From the NCBI GenBank assembly GCA_023055355.1, contig JALJCS010000004.1, forward strand, positions 34,218,244 to 34,282,243: a DNA stretch of 64,000 bases. Direction: 5' to 3'. Under the pieces are notes generated by a model. The model searched no databases, had not been told where the DNA came from, and saw only the letters and a program-made list of their open reading frames with translations. Below, piece by piece: positions 16,801-27,394 of the stretch (positions are counted from its first letter, which is position 1; every line of letters starts with the position of its first letter). This stretch comes from Agelaius tricolor. Its lineage: Eukaryota; Chordata; Aves; Passeriformes; Icteridae. Made by a program: the position numbers and the translations under genes.

Positions 16801-19800
16801 TGTTAATCTAATTAGCATTCAAGCAATTTGAGAAAGGACATATCTACTATTAATTTATATAGTACCTTATACAACAAATCCTCACTTTCAGGAGGTGTGG
16901 TACCACTAAAGCTAGTTTGCATGCATTTGAGCTGATAATAAAGTTAATATTTAAGTAAACTTGGGAAGTAAAATATTGTTTTATATTTAGTTATTTCTTA
17001 CAGAAAATTTGTTATTTGAGTTGACAACTGAATAAAAGAAAATTAGAAGAGGTATTAGCAGATTCCTGATAATTGCAACAAACACAATAACTTCAAAAAA
17101 CCACTCTTTTTTCATAAACAGAGAAAACCTCCAACATTTTAGTCTTCACTTCTGAAAACAAGTATTGTCTGATGGGTACTATTTTTTGATTCAACCAAGA
17201 AGAGGTAAGCTTATCTGTCACAAAGCAGTACCTTTAGTGGACACTAGAAAAGTGTGTTTTGAATTTATTTAAGGCAGAGCCTGATGGTTGATATTCTTTT
17301 ACAGTTATTTTTACTGTTAGGTCTCCTTTCCTAAGGAAATGAGAAGAGCTGCCTGGTAATACTCTCTGCCACAGAACCACTACACTCATGCTCCAAAACA
17401 AAAGGGAAATAAGGAAGAACTGGGATGCAGAAGCAGTTACAACTACTTTTTGGTATTTCTCTCAAGGTAATACACAACCACACATCATAAAATTAACACC
17501 AGCTTGAGCTAAAGGAGTGTCATCTAACACACCATTTCTATAGACTAAATGTCCTATCCTATAGCAAAAGCAAAAGACCATAAAGAGATTATTCCTCATC
17601 ACAGAGTAAATTAAAATCAGGCTTTAGCTTTTTGTCATTGTTTCTCCTGAAAATGACGGAAGTATTGCTAAAGTAGTGGCAGAATTTGAATATTTGTTGC
17701 TTGTAAAAATGTCCAAAATACATGACATGCCAGACAGATGATCCAGATTACTTGAAATATATCTAATTTCTGTGATGAAGAATCTGGCTGGCATATGACA
17801 ATAAAATTATCTGGCACTGTTACCATTGTCAAATATTCACAGTTTTGTCCTTCACCACTTTTCCCCATTCCTGCATGTCACTCCTTCCTTAAGCTGTAAC
17901 ATGAAATGCCTGAAGTTTTGTTTTTATTTTTAAACTTCTATTACTTAGTTAGATTACAAAGATATCCTACACAGCACAGTTTGTAAGATACCTTCAAAAA
18001 AAACCTGGAAACCCAACAGAACAAAATGTTACCAATCAAAACAGGGTATTAAAATAGGCTCACAACTGCCATAGTCTGAGAATCACAATATTACTAGTTC
18101 ATCACTACCTTTCCCTTAATTCTCCCTATGAACAGATTATCCTAACACAGCTTTCATTTCTCTCATTTACCATAGGATGTATAATATCTTCATTGAATCC
18201 ACCAAGTGTATCTGTTACATGTTTATAACATCATCTTATGAAATTCATCTTGGCCTTCCAGCATTGCTATAATTTTCTACAGTTGTACACACATTAATTT
18301 AATTCTTATTTCTAATGCTCTATTTCTGTCACCTCTACTCCCTCCATAGAGTTATATGATGTCACTCAGTTACAGTGCACTAAGGTACCAAGGACACTAG
18401 AACCATTTGGATATGATAAGTATAGAAATGCACTTTATTAAATAATCTCCACACACATTTACTGCAACAAATCTCTAGACAGAGGTAATGAAATTAGCTG
18501 TTTATCCAGATGTCTGTTACTACAGTTGAGCTTTTTTGTGTTGTTCTAGTATCTGACTTTTTCTGCTTTTATTAAGTAAATAAGCTCTGACACTGTTCTC
18601 ACACATTAGATGCTATTAGTGGCCCAAGCTGAGCACAGCAATTTGCTAAAATGTTCTAAGAAGTTTAATGGATATATACTGAGGACTAGCAGGCTTGAAG
18701 AGAAGGATTTTTTCCACTCTTTGGGTATGAGTCATCATTGCACATCTCTGCAACAAATAATTTACTGCTCCAGTCTTAGTAATTTTCAAATTTAATCAAC
18801 TAAACTGATAACAAGAACAGGAAATGAAGTTTTATGTTTCAAAGTTTAAAAACATTTGGACATTGAACTGAATTAAACAGCATGTTTATTCCAATTACTT
18901 CTCTTATTTGACTGAAAGCTGTTAGGGAAGATACCATGTATACTTAAATTTTCTGCAACAAATAGAGATTACAAGTAATCAGAGTTCTACCACCATAATG
19001 GTAGCATCCAGACCAAAGAATACTTCATAACCAGAACTTCATTTCAGAAGGCATCATATGGCATTGAAAACTCTGTCGGTTCCAATACCATCACATGGAG
19101 AAGGGGAAAATACATTGTAAACTTGAGAAGCTCTGCACAAGAGCAAACTTTCAGATTTTAACTCCAACCTCAGCACATTCAGTCATTTTGTTTTACAGTT
19201 ATAGAACACTAACCTATTAATTTATGATTTTGTTATTTTAACACAGTAGCAGCAATAGAGCCAAATGTCAAAAAGCCTGATTTTTAGTATGAACAAGCAA
19301 GCAGTGCCAAAAGAATGGAGTTTAACAAAAAAATTAACTGCCCTTCAGAAAAAAACCTGGTAAACAATCCCACCTGATCGGCATTAGAGGTAGAGCATTA
19401 AACTTGAATTTAAGCATTAGAGGTATAGTATTAAACTTACAGTTTTCTCATTGTTCATTCAAAGTCATGTTATTATCATCATGAAAAAAAGAAGATATTC
19501 TGAGGGCATTAACACTATGGCCAGCACGACTTCAATACATAATCACCATCAATCAATAGTAGTGATTATATAGAAGAGTTCAAGATTTTGATCAGATCTT
19601 CTCCTAGAAGCTGAAATAACCTTTTTACAACTAGATTGTTTCCAGATTCTCTAGGAGGTATGACCCATCTCTCTCACAGACTGAGAAGACACAGAGATAT
19701 TTTGAACAGCAAACACATATTTTGATAAAGTAGCAAAGCAAAGGAAACTTGTTTATAGCATTTTAATTGACAGAAGCAGGATGAATCTGTGTAAATATTG

Positions 19801-22800
19801 TTCCTGTCTCTTGTGTTCTCTGGGAAGTTCAGAAGCACCTTTTTTACTGTCTTTAATCACTTTTTTTCCATTCTGTGAATGGAAACAGATCTGTGAACTG
19901 CTGCAGTGTGGGTCACTCTTCCATGGGGACTCTTCCGGGTCCTTTCGGGTGTTTATTTTTAGGGTAATGTAGGCCTTGTGTTTTTCTGGCTTCTCCTATT
20001 TCTCTGCATGGGGTGCAGTCCTGCAAGGAGAGGCTGCTCCAGTGTGGGTCTCCCACGGTGTCACAAGTCCTAGCAGCAGCATGGGCTCCTCTCTCCACAG
20101 GTCTGCAGGTCCCTGCTCCAGTGTGGGCTTCCCATGAGGTCACAGTCCCCTCTCAGACACCCACCTGCTCCAGCGTGGGTCTGTCTCCTCCATGGGCTGC
20201 AGGTGAATCCCTGCACCTCCCTGACCTCCATGGGCTGCAGAGGCACAGCTGTCTCACCATGGGCTGCAGGGGCATCCCAGCTCCAGGGCCTGGAGCATCC
20301 CCTGTCCCTGCTTCTCCAGTGACCTTGGTGTGTACAGAGCTGTTCCTCTCATATATTCTCACTCTGTTCTTCTGTGGTCACAATTACAACGATGCAAAAC
20401 TTCTTTTTCTTCTCAAATCTCTTATCACAGAGGCATTACCACCATTTCAAATTGCTTCAGCCTTGGCCAGTTGCACTCCCATCCTTTGGAGCTTCCAGGG
20501 ACTGGCTCTGGTGGACATGGAGGAAGCTTCTGGCAGCTTTTCATAGAAGCCATCCCTGTAGCATCCTCCATTACTAAAGTTTGGCCATGCAAACCCAATG
20601 CAGCCCAGAAAAAAAAATTAAAAAGTAAGAGCAGAGTTACAGGGAGACAGGAGACTTTTGGGTTGCTGGCTAAAATTTTCTCTTCAGACAAATATGATAG
20701 AAAATAGAGTATACAGTCATGTACCAAGAAAGCGTAAGAGTCTGATTCTGATATTCTTTCTTGAACAGCAGTATTACACATCACAAAAAAATCCCTTACA
20801 AAACAATATTGCACTCAAACTGGGAGACAAAACTCTAAGCAGAGAGCATAGAGGACAATACCCAAATTAAAATTTGCTCCATAATATAGTTCCACATAGC
20901 TGGGTTTGAAATTTTCTACTGTTTTAAGAGCATCAACTCAGGTTGAGAAATAGTTCCAGCAGCTGACATTAACTGCTCTACAAATCAAGAGTTTTGCAAG
21001 TGTACTCGAATCCTGACAATCTGTGACTTATAATGTGACTGATCAACAATGGAAGAACATACAGAGGAGGTAAGTACTCTGCTCATGGAGCTCTGGAAAG
21101 AATACAGGGAGTGACCACAGCTGCTTTAAAGGAAGCTGAAGTAATCTCAGCATAGGAAGGGGCTCTGGGGGGCCTTTGTTTCTCACAAAAGACTGCACCG
21201 TTTGAGGGGATCAACTGGCCTTAGCTAAGTGTGAACGCTGAACGCATTTATGTGCTACCCAGAGAAGTATGGCTTGAGCCAGCCCACAGTATAAAAAAAA
21301 GCAAGCAGCAAAATGAACTTTCAACATAGCAATAGACTTGAGCTGGCTTTAACCCACACACACTGTCACAGCAAGTGGGGACAGCTTGTGTCATGATAGT
21401 TCATGTACAGCTTGTCATGATAGCTCATATACAGAGACTGGCAACAGGAGTCACAGCTGCACTGTGATCTGCATGCTGCAGACATTCTGTGGTATGACAT
21501 TTTGCTGTAATGTTCACCTAAGTCCTGCTCAGACTTCGGCTAACTCACAGCTAGGAGTGTGCCATGAGGTCAAGGCAAGAGCAGCACATAGCCAAGATAT
21601 GATGGACAGAAGGGCTAAAGGTCATTATGCAGCTGTCATAAGCTACCACTCACTATCCCCTGCAGCCTTAATCCTTCTAGCAGCTGCTTTAGAATCTAAA
21701 AACCTAAAGAAATAGTACTGACCAAACTTCCAAGTTGGAAGGTACAAGTATGTCACTTGTACCTCTAAACAGCAGACATAAAGCCATCCACAAGGGTTAT
21801 AAAAGTGAAAACAAAAAGATAGTAAATATTTTTTAAATTAAATAGAATGATAAAGAATAGAAGTTAGTTTAAAGTCAGTTTTGCCTGATTAAGCTTAGCT
21901 TGCTAGAAAAGAAATAATGCAGGTATATTTGTTTACGATTTCTTCTGAAGCAAAATTAACAGCAAAGCAAAATTCTCAATCTAATTGCTAGTGACAGAAG
22001 CAAACAACACAATTAAAAATATCCATGTTACTAATGCATCACAAGACCCTAAGTTTAGTGTCTTGTGATGCATTAGTAACATGGATAAATAAAATAACAA
22101 GAAATAAATTAAAATTAGAATAACAGGATTGAATTAAAAAAGTAAGAATGACATTCATGCAGTGACATGATTAGTCATTACACAAAGCCCTTTTAACATA
22201 ATCCTCCCTTCCATTGAATCATTGTTTCTATATGTTTCTAAATTTCTCTATCACAGCCCTACCAGCTTAAGCAAAACCAGCTGTGACACATCAAATGTCA
22301 ATGAAGTATACTGTAAGTAAGGGTATTCCTTTTTCTGTTATTACACCAACCACCTTTAAACATCAGCACCACAAAACACAAAGAACTGTCAGCACATCAA
22401 CACTGTCATCTGAAAGCAATGCCGGGGACAGAACCTTTCAGGGAATATGCCTTCCTACATTTCTTGTTGTGCAAAATGCAAATGTACTACAACTGACATA
22501 CATGTATTTTTCAAACTAAAGCTATTAAAAAATGTAAGTCATCAAAGTTGTATCATTGTTCTTGTAAGCTCAACACATAGCCTTGGGCATACTACCTGGA
22601 GTATTACGGTGAGTGGTATAATCTGTTAACCTGGAAATTCTTTCAGATGGTCTCTTTTCTGAGGCAGGTTCTGGAAACTTTGAGACACACTGCTCAAACT
22701 TCGGAGTCACTACAGTATAACGAAACAGCTCTTCATATTCATCCTGTTGCAAAGTGGTGACAAAGAATTATAAAACTAGAATTACATTTTTAAAAATTAG

Positions 22801-25800
22801 GCATATGTAAAAAGAAGTACATATTATTTTCTATAATTTTGAGAGGTTTCTTTTTTATTATTATGGTGTAAACAGAGAGGATTTCCCCTAAAGCTGCAAA
22901 AGTGAGCTGTTTTCCTACAATGACTATAATAATTTAACTTTCTCTTGTTTAATGTTCACATTCCTTCTTAATACAACTATATGCACTGCAACAGCTGCAC
23001 AGAAAGACTCTATGAGATTCCAGCATTGGATACTAGAATAGGCATCTAAAACAAGAACTGGAAAAAAACTCCAGTCCCAGATCATCTAAGTTATTAATCG
23101 GCCCTTATTATTTCCAATGACTACTAGTAGTGCTTCAAAGAAAAACATGTATTTTTATAGCTATGACAAAGATGCTACTGAACACAGTCACACTTCACAC
23201 TCTGTAACATTGCAATTTCTCTGGTGGAAGTTGTAAAGCCAATCATCAAAAGTGATTTGATTATACTCAAGTTTTTTTAGAAAGGATATAATTATTCTCA
23301 CCTTATATTATTTATTTTTAAAATTATACAGGTATACAGAATGTATATATATAACTTAAAAAGAAGCTTTCCTATTAAGAAGCTATAAACTTCTCTAACT
23401 AGTATGTGGCATTATGCTACACACCTAAGTAAGCCAATTAATATTTTTTTGAAACCTCCTAATGAAACAGATTTTCAGGATGAAGGTATTTAAGTGTTCA
23501 TTGCAAAAACGTAAACAATCTGTATTATAGCTTAAACATGCAATCTAGTAATTAATTAAACAAGTACCACTACCAGTTACTTACTACAACAAATAAAATC
23601 TACTAAAGATTTGGAAAACAATGCCCATTGGAAAACACTATACCAAGCACTAGCAGTTATTTTTACTTCACTTAGTATTATGACATTAGTTCTGTTATAT
23701 CACATTAGAATCCTAATGAGGTCAAATCTCAAAAACCAAGTGTGAATTCAAAAATTAATTTCCTCTTAAACCTGGGGGAAGTTAGAGTGAAAACAATCAA
23801 CGAAAGGTACCAATTACATGCAATATGTTTTTGAATCTAACAACTGAAAAGGATAATACTTCAAAACTCTCAGTGTAACTTGTATATTTTTGTGTGTTTC
23901 AACTAATTAGAGAATTTAAGAAGCTAGGTTTGGTACATTTACTCTGCATTCTAGTTTCCATTTAAATGTCCATTTCCCATCTTCTAATCTATCACGTTCA
24001 AAGTAAAAGCCTAAATAAATGTGTATGAAGCTATAGAATTACAAATACATGATGTATCTTTTGGACACGCAAGTGTGTCACAATCCATGTAAAAGGTATA
24101 GTTAGCTGCAAATCAACAATTTATTAATTTTTCCACAGACATATCTTTCTAAATGTATACAGTTTAAATTTTAAAAGATATCAAAAGAAGAAAACAGATA
24201 TCTTTAGATCTGTTACTCAATCAGGAATTGCATGGAACCATACAAAACTCCCTCAGGAAAATCTCAGCTGAGTAAAAAAGCCAATATTAGCCTTAACTAA
24301 TAAAAATTAAATGATTCTGCCGATGTTAGATCACACCTCTGTCTTCTTCTAAGAGATTATGCAACCAAATATCAACTTAAAACTAATTCTTCCCAACAAA
24401 CAAGTTAGTTCTCAGACAGAGCTGATCCAGCTGCTTCCATGATCAATTCAAAGGACCTAGTAGGTTAGATGTCAGACGCAAGTGGGTGTCTCATGTTGAG
24501 TCACCTAATTTATTCACTATCACACAATATGTCCAACTATAGACATGCTTAGCATTCAAAATACGGGTATCAAGTTATGTCAGGAGATTTCTTTCAAGTT
24601 CTAATTCTTTTATTAAAACTCAAAGAATCCAATCTGTACAGAAATACGCACTCTTACGCGCCAACAGAAAGTGTCAATAAACAGCATCCAGTGACAAATC
24701 TGGAAATAAATGTTCATAAATTACAATATTACAACACTGTTGAAATGAAGTTGAAAGGCAAATATTAAAGAAAGCACAGTATCCCAGTTGTAATCAGAAA
24801 CTTAGACACACAAAAAAAAGAATCCTGGAGACAGCAGTGAGAATATGTATGGAAACACTGAGTGATTAAGTGTATTCCTCATCTTAAATACTCCATAACA
24901 AGTATGCTGCAACTGGAATGCAATATTGACCAGTACATTTAAAATAAAACCATAATAAAATTAAAAATATATCTTTGGTTTATTATTGTGGTTCTGCTTT
25001 TAACAGAACTTTCAAGCTGTTCTGTCAACTGCAAGTAATTCTGTTAATGTATAAAACTAGAGGAATGTAATTCTATGACCTGAAGGTCTGTGGAGTTTTG
25101 ACTATTTAATGCCTTGATTTTGTAGAAGAAAATGTAGTGATGTAATGAACAAATGGCACAAAAAAAAAAAAAACAGATGTTTTTTGATAATTTTTTTCTA
25201 TTTTAAAATAAAAATCTACAGATACTGCAAAGGATTGCAGTCAAGGTTACTAGACAATATGACAAGAACAGATTGAATGGATAAGTCTTGCATAACAATT
25301 ATAAGTATAATGGACATTCTCTAAGAGCCAGTGGATTTCTTTGTCAGGAAAAAGTAATAAGCTGGCCTCTATTTAAAAGCAACATGTTATCAAAAAGGCC
25401 CAAACAAACAAAACAGAACAGACCTTCCAAAATTATCTAAATGGAGTAGAGTACTTCCCTGTCAACATTCCTATTGATCAGCTGTGACCTCAGTGTTGTT
25501 CTTTTCCAACAGTAACCAACTCCTACCAGGGGTAGCTTTAGGCTTGTCTAGTTTGGAGAAAAGGAGGCTAAGGGGCCTTGTTGCTCTGTACAGCTTCCTG
25601 AGCAGGGGAAGTGAGAAGAGATGTCCATCTCGTCTCCCTGGGATCCAGTGACAAGAATGAGTGGGAATAGTTCAAAATTGTGTTGGGGAGGATCAGATTA
25701 GACATTAGGAAGCATTTGTTTACTGAGAGGGCAATCAAACACTGGAATGGGCTTCCCTCGTGAGGGAGAGTGTTGGATGCCAGGAGCCTGCTGTTTAAGG

Positions 25801-26077
25801 GGCACTGTTTAAGGGGGCATTTGCACAATGCCCTGTAATAACATGCTTTAACTTTTGCTCAGCCACAAAATGGTCAGGCAGTTTGGCCAACAATTGATGT
25901 AGGTCACTTCCAGCTGAGCTATTCTTCTCTAGACAGGTTCTCATTCACAAAACAGTAGCTCATTAGTATAAATTTATCATTATCTACACGATACAGATTG
26001 AATGGATATGATTATATATAATATATACTGTATGATTACCTATTATATATATATATAATTATATATATATATTTACC

Positions 26078-26146
<69 letters not shown>

Positions 26147-27393
26147 AAATATAAAATATACGATTACCTGTGATTATCAGGTGGCCTTAGAGCCTCCTTG
26201 ATAATCACAATCAGGTCATAACAGAAAATTCTGGTCCTTCAAAATTTGTAGCATGATGCTTTTATCTTGTTCTCTGACTACAAAAAAGCATTGGAAACAC
26301 ACATGCATTACTATTCCTAAAAAAAGATTATGAAAACTTATCCATGAGATACAAGCACAAATAGAGACATACATGAACTGTGGAAATTAATTGCCCCATA
26401 AAATGTTGTTTTAAAGGTACAAGTCAATCCAAATAGTAAAAAAAGAAAGAAGAAAACCCCTTAATTAAATAGTGTTGCTACTGTACATGCCCATTTCACT
26501 ATGTGACAAATGTGGAGATGCACTTCTAAGGGCAACTAGCAAAACAGGTTATTGCCAAAACCATCCTGGTTTGGACTGTATCCTACCAAAGGAAAAAAAC
26601 CACACAATCTATTATGCAAATAGGAATAAACAATTATTAAATTATGAAAATCTGCTGCTTTCAAAAGAATGGTACAAAGACTTTATCCAGTATCCTTGCA
26701 TCCTCTTGAAAGCATGACGAGCACAGAAAAGGCAACCCCCCGTATTATAGGTACAGAATGTCCTAATGTATTTGATGTAGAAAGCAAAAAAAACAAAGCA
26801 AAAAGCAATCATTTCCTTTCTGTGATTAACTTGGCCATAATACTACTCCAAGGGAAATAAATCCATTTTAAAAAATTCAGTTTTTACAAAACTGACTCAT
26901 GGGGAAAGCCTAAAATATAGTTACTCATCATCTCTCAAAAGTCATGGGTTTCTATCCCACTGTGTCAAATTCTGGCTTCTTGATAAGACTTAACACAAAT
27001 AAAGAATAACACTAGGAAAAAAAGCTGAGAAAACTACCTATTTTACTTGCTGCTGATCAAAGTCTAAAGTTTAGGTAAGAATTTTTACATAAATTTCTTG
27101 TGAAATGCACAGAAATGGAATCTAACTGAACATATTTTCGTAACAGTATTTTTTGCAGCCTACTTTGTTTCTTTTCCCTAATATTTTTATTATTTTCCTA
27201 TGTATGTAAAACATAAAAAAGATGAACAATTACTTAGATTTGCTCACAGTTATTCTTTACCAAATGAAATGCCATGACAGTAAATCAAATTATATTGCCT
27301 CTGTCCTACCTGAGGATCTGAAGAAACAGAACTGTCCTGAACAAAGTCATTTGGGAAAATTGGACTTGTGCTTTTCTCCTCATCAGATGACAT
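4659..27393 (-). CDS. POC5: POC5 centriolar protein, complete coding region (11 coding exons)
   Basis: POC5 is a centrin-binding protein of the distal centriole lumen, needed for centriole elongation and found at photoreceptor connecting cilia. I join - strand exons 27393-27310, 22743-22596, 16297-16125, 15755-15579, 13281-13177, 12473-12294, 11192-11030, 8224-8112, 7367-7254, 6430-6254 and 4808-4659. All introns are GT-AG and all phases agree, giving 527 residues plus TGA. Landmarks: N-terminus MSSDEEK; centrin-binding segment 1 around 124-150 (IVDLW, KNW); segment 2 around 213-229 ([14 protein letters not shown]); segment 3 around 244-262 (KKVWAAWRS); coiled coil around 150-345; a [19 protein letters not shown] block in exon 8; a proline-rich stretch near 360; and the conserved C-terminus from [18 protein letters not shown] to SIKVVD. 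Human POC5 has 575 residues; the difference lies mainly in the linker before segment 1. The start is set by homology to the human N-terminus. Confidence 0.95.
5540..6081 (-). mobile_element. ERV solo LTR in the last POC5 intron
   Basis: On the - strand the element starts TGTCATGGTTTAACCCC at 6081, a 5' LTR end common in passerine genomes, and runs through about 540 bases of locally GC-richer sequence to about 5540. No gag or pol sequence is next to it, so it is read as a solo LTR. I could not find a convincing target-site duplication, and the 3' border is approximate. It lies in the same sense as POC5. I see no AATAAA on its sense strand. ORFs across it are spurious. Confidence 0.7.
6254..6430 (-). 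CDS. POC5: POC5 coding exon 10, conserved C-terminal block
   Basis: 177 nt, 59 residues. It encodes [20 protein letters not shown] and later [20 protein letters not shown], the most conserved C-terminal block of POC5. The acceptor is TTTTATAG and the donor GTAAAT. Confidence 0.97.
7254..7367 (-). CDS. POC5: POC5 coding exon 9
   Basis: 114 nt, 38 residues, phase 0 to 0. It is low-complexity S/T-rich ([17 protein letters not shown]), like the serine/threonine-rich stretch of human POC5 before the conserved C-terminal block. The acceptor is CATTTCAG and the donor GTAACA. Confidence 0.82.
8112..8224 (-). CDS. POC5: POC5 coding exon 8, proline-rich linker
   Basis: 113 nt, phase 1 to 0. It encodes a basic/polar start ([10 protein letters not shown]) and a [17 protein letters not shown] run. 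The proline-rich linker has a counterpart in human POC5. The acceptor is ATATAG and the donor GTAAGC. Confidence 0.85.
9797..9829. repeat. 12-bp perfect inverted repeat
   Basis: The arms ATGCTTTCACAC (9797-9808) and GTGTGAAAGCAT (9818-9829) are exact reverse complements with a 9-base loop. It lies in the POC5 intron between exons 7 and 8. Confidence 0.85.
10944..10966 (+). repeat. (AAAC)n microsatellite
   Basis: A short ACAA/AAAC tandem run, just after an A run at about 10912-10925. It is intronic. Confidence 0.8.
11030..11192 (-). CDS. POC5: POC5 coding exon 7
   Basis: 163 nt, phase 0 to 1. It begins [16 protein letters not shown] (coiled coil) and carries the hallmark [17 protein letters not shown] block. 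It has no long open frame of its own upstream and was found from splice sites plus conservation. The acceptor is TTTTGTAG and the donor GTTAGT. Confidence 0.93.
12294..12473 (-). CDS. POC5: POC5 coding exon 6, centrin-binding segment 3
   Basis: 180 nt, 60 residues. It contains [20 protein letters not shown], the third Sfi1-like repeat, followed by a helix with [17 protein letters not shown] that is strongly conserved in POC5. The acceptor is CTTCCTAAG and the donor GTAAAA. Confidence 0.96.
13177..13281 (-). CDS. POC5: POC5 coding exon 5, centrin-binding segment 2
   Basis: 105 nt, 35 residues, phase 0 to 0. It encodes [15 protein letters not shown] then [13 protein letters not shown], an Sfi1-like W-R-x-x-H-V pattern that fits a centrin-binding helix. 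The donor is GTATGT. Confidence 0.94.
14021..14080 (+). repeat. 29-bp tandem duplication
   Basis: Positions 14021-14049 recur exactly at 14052-14080 with a 2-base gap (period 31). The unit starts TGGGACTTTGGGGAATAATG. The identity suggests a recent event. Confidence 0.9.
14340..14365. repeat. 10-bp inverted repeat
   Basis: TTAATTAGCA (14340-14349) and TGCTAATTAA (14356-14365) with a 6-base loop, immediately before a longer hairpin at 14372. Confidence 0.8.
14372..14429. repeat. 24-bp perfect inverted repeat (hairpin)
   Basis: The left arm 14372-14395 starts TAGATTCTTATTACAC. The right arm 14406-14429 is its exact reverse complement. The loop is 10 bases (14396-14405). It lies in a POC5 intron, in AT-rich sequence without other repeat signs. 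Confidence 0.92.
14703..14755. repeat. 22-bp perfect inverted repeat (hairpin)
   Basis: The left arm 14703-14724 starts TGGCTATCATTGTATG. The right arm 14734-14755 is the exact reverse complement. The loop is 9 bases. It is only about 270 bases from the hairpin at 14372. Confidence 0.92.
15579..15755 (-). CDS. POC5: POC5 coding exon 4
   Basis: 177 nt, phase 0 to 0, 59 residues: [15 protein letters not shown] completes the first centrin-binding segment, then a charged coiled coil ([16 protein letters not shown]) and ISISRKDE. The human counterpart has the same EISIGRKDE end. Confidence 0.94.
16125..16297 (-). CDS. POC5: POC5 coding exon 3, start of centrin-binding segment 1
   Basis: 173 nt, entering in phase 1 and ending in phase 0. 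The first part is a serine/threonine-rich linker with little similarity to human. The end, [13 protein letters not shown], is the conserved start of the first centrin-binding segment. The acceptor TTTCATTTTCAG is strong and the donor is GTATTT. A possible alternative acceptor at about 16332 would shift the frame and is not favoured. Confidence 0.88.
19880..20602 (-). mobile_element. Partial ERV LTR, sense on - strand
   Basis: On the - strand it starts near 20602 with TGCATTGGGTTTGCATGGCC and runs to about 19880. It shares long stretches with the elements at 50.7-51.8 kb and 58.2-59.3 kb, such as the repeated short CCATGGGCTGCAG units and the CTCTGTGATAAGAG-like segment. The 3' third with the AATAAA is missing. 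Relative to the 58.2 kb copy it carries an extra segment of roughly 85 bases near 19925-20010. ORFs across it, the longest 177 residues, are LTR artefacts. Confidence 0.75.
22020..22087. repeat. 68-bp near-perfect palindrome
   Basis: The arms 22020-22047 and 22060-22087 are exact reverse complements (28 bp). Across the 12-base centre all further pairs but one also match, so the whole 68 bases form an almost uninterrupted dyad. The left arm starts TATCCATGTTACTAATGC. It is in a POC5 intron. Confidence 0.92.
22596..22743 (-). CDS. POC5: POC5 coding exon 2
   Basis: 148 nt, phase 0 to 1. It encodes [19 protein letters not shown], matching the conserved EEYEELLxYxxVTP block of POC5, then a variable polar stretch. 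The acceptor is TTGCAACAG and the donor GTAGTA. Confidence 0.92.
25530..25935 (+). mobile_element. CR1-like LINE 3' fragment (+)
   Basis: The + strand resembles the C-terminal end of the CR1 reverse-transcriptase frame: TTTGGAGAAAAGGAGGCT, then a region for the ACTGGAATGGGCTTCCC motif. A CR1-type 3' tail ends near TCACTTCCAGCTGAGCT. It has many stops and is an old, 5'-truncated copy. It is antisense to POC5. Confidence 0.7.
26010..26145. repeat. (TA)n microsatellite
   Basis: A pure run of about 30 TA units spans 26083-26142, preceded by interrupted TA tracts from about 26013. It is intronic and probably length-variable. The exact length in an assembly may be unreliable. Confidence 0.95.
26169..26209. 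repeat. 11-bp inverted repeat beside the TA tract
   Basis: TGTGATTATCA (26169-26179) and TGATAATCACA (26199-26209). The 19-base loop can pair partly further. It sits just after the TA microsatellite. Confidence 0.75.
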
Positions 27394-27394
27394 T
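27310..27394 (-). CDS. POC5: POC5 first coding exon (start codon 27393-27391)
   Basis: The acceptor is TTTGTGCAG, one untranslated base precedes the ATG, and the donor is CAG|GTAGGA. It codes for residues 1-28, beginning [11 protein letters not shown] and ending SSVSSDPQ, close to the human N-terminus. The ATG stands right at the exon start, so the 5'UTR is almost wholly in the upstream exon. Confidence 0.93.

Larger units (their letters stand above)
16298..22595 (-). other. POC5: Large POC5 intron
   Basis: A 6.3-kb intron between coding exons 2 and 3. It holds a partial LTR (19.9-20.6 kb) and a near-perfect palindrome (22020-22087). I looked for a further POC5 exon that would match the human linker and did not recognise one. 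A GC-richer patch at about 21100-21700 could be an old element but is unassigned. Confidence 0.75.

Noticed and set aside
20013..20546. 177-residue ORF on the + strand
   Set aside because: It runs antisense through an LTR with repeated GC-rich units; no domain, and the same pattern recurs in the other LTR copies.
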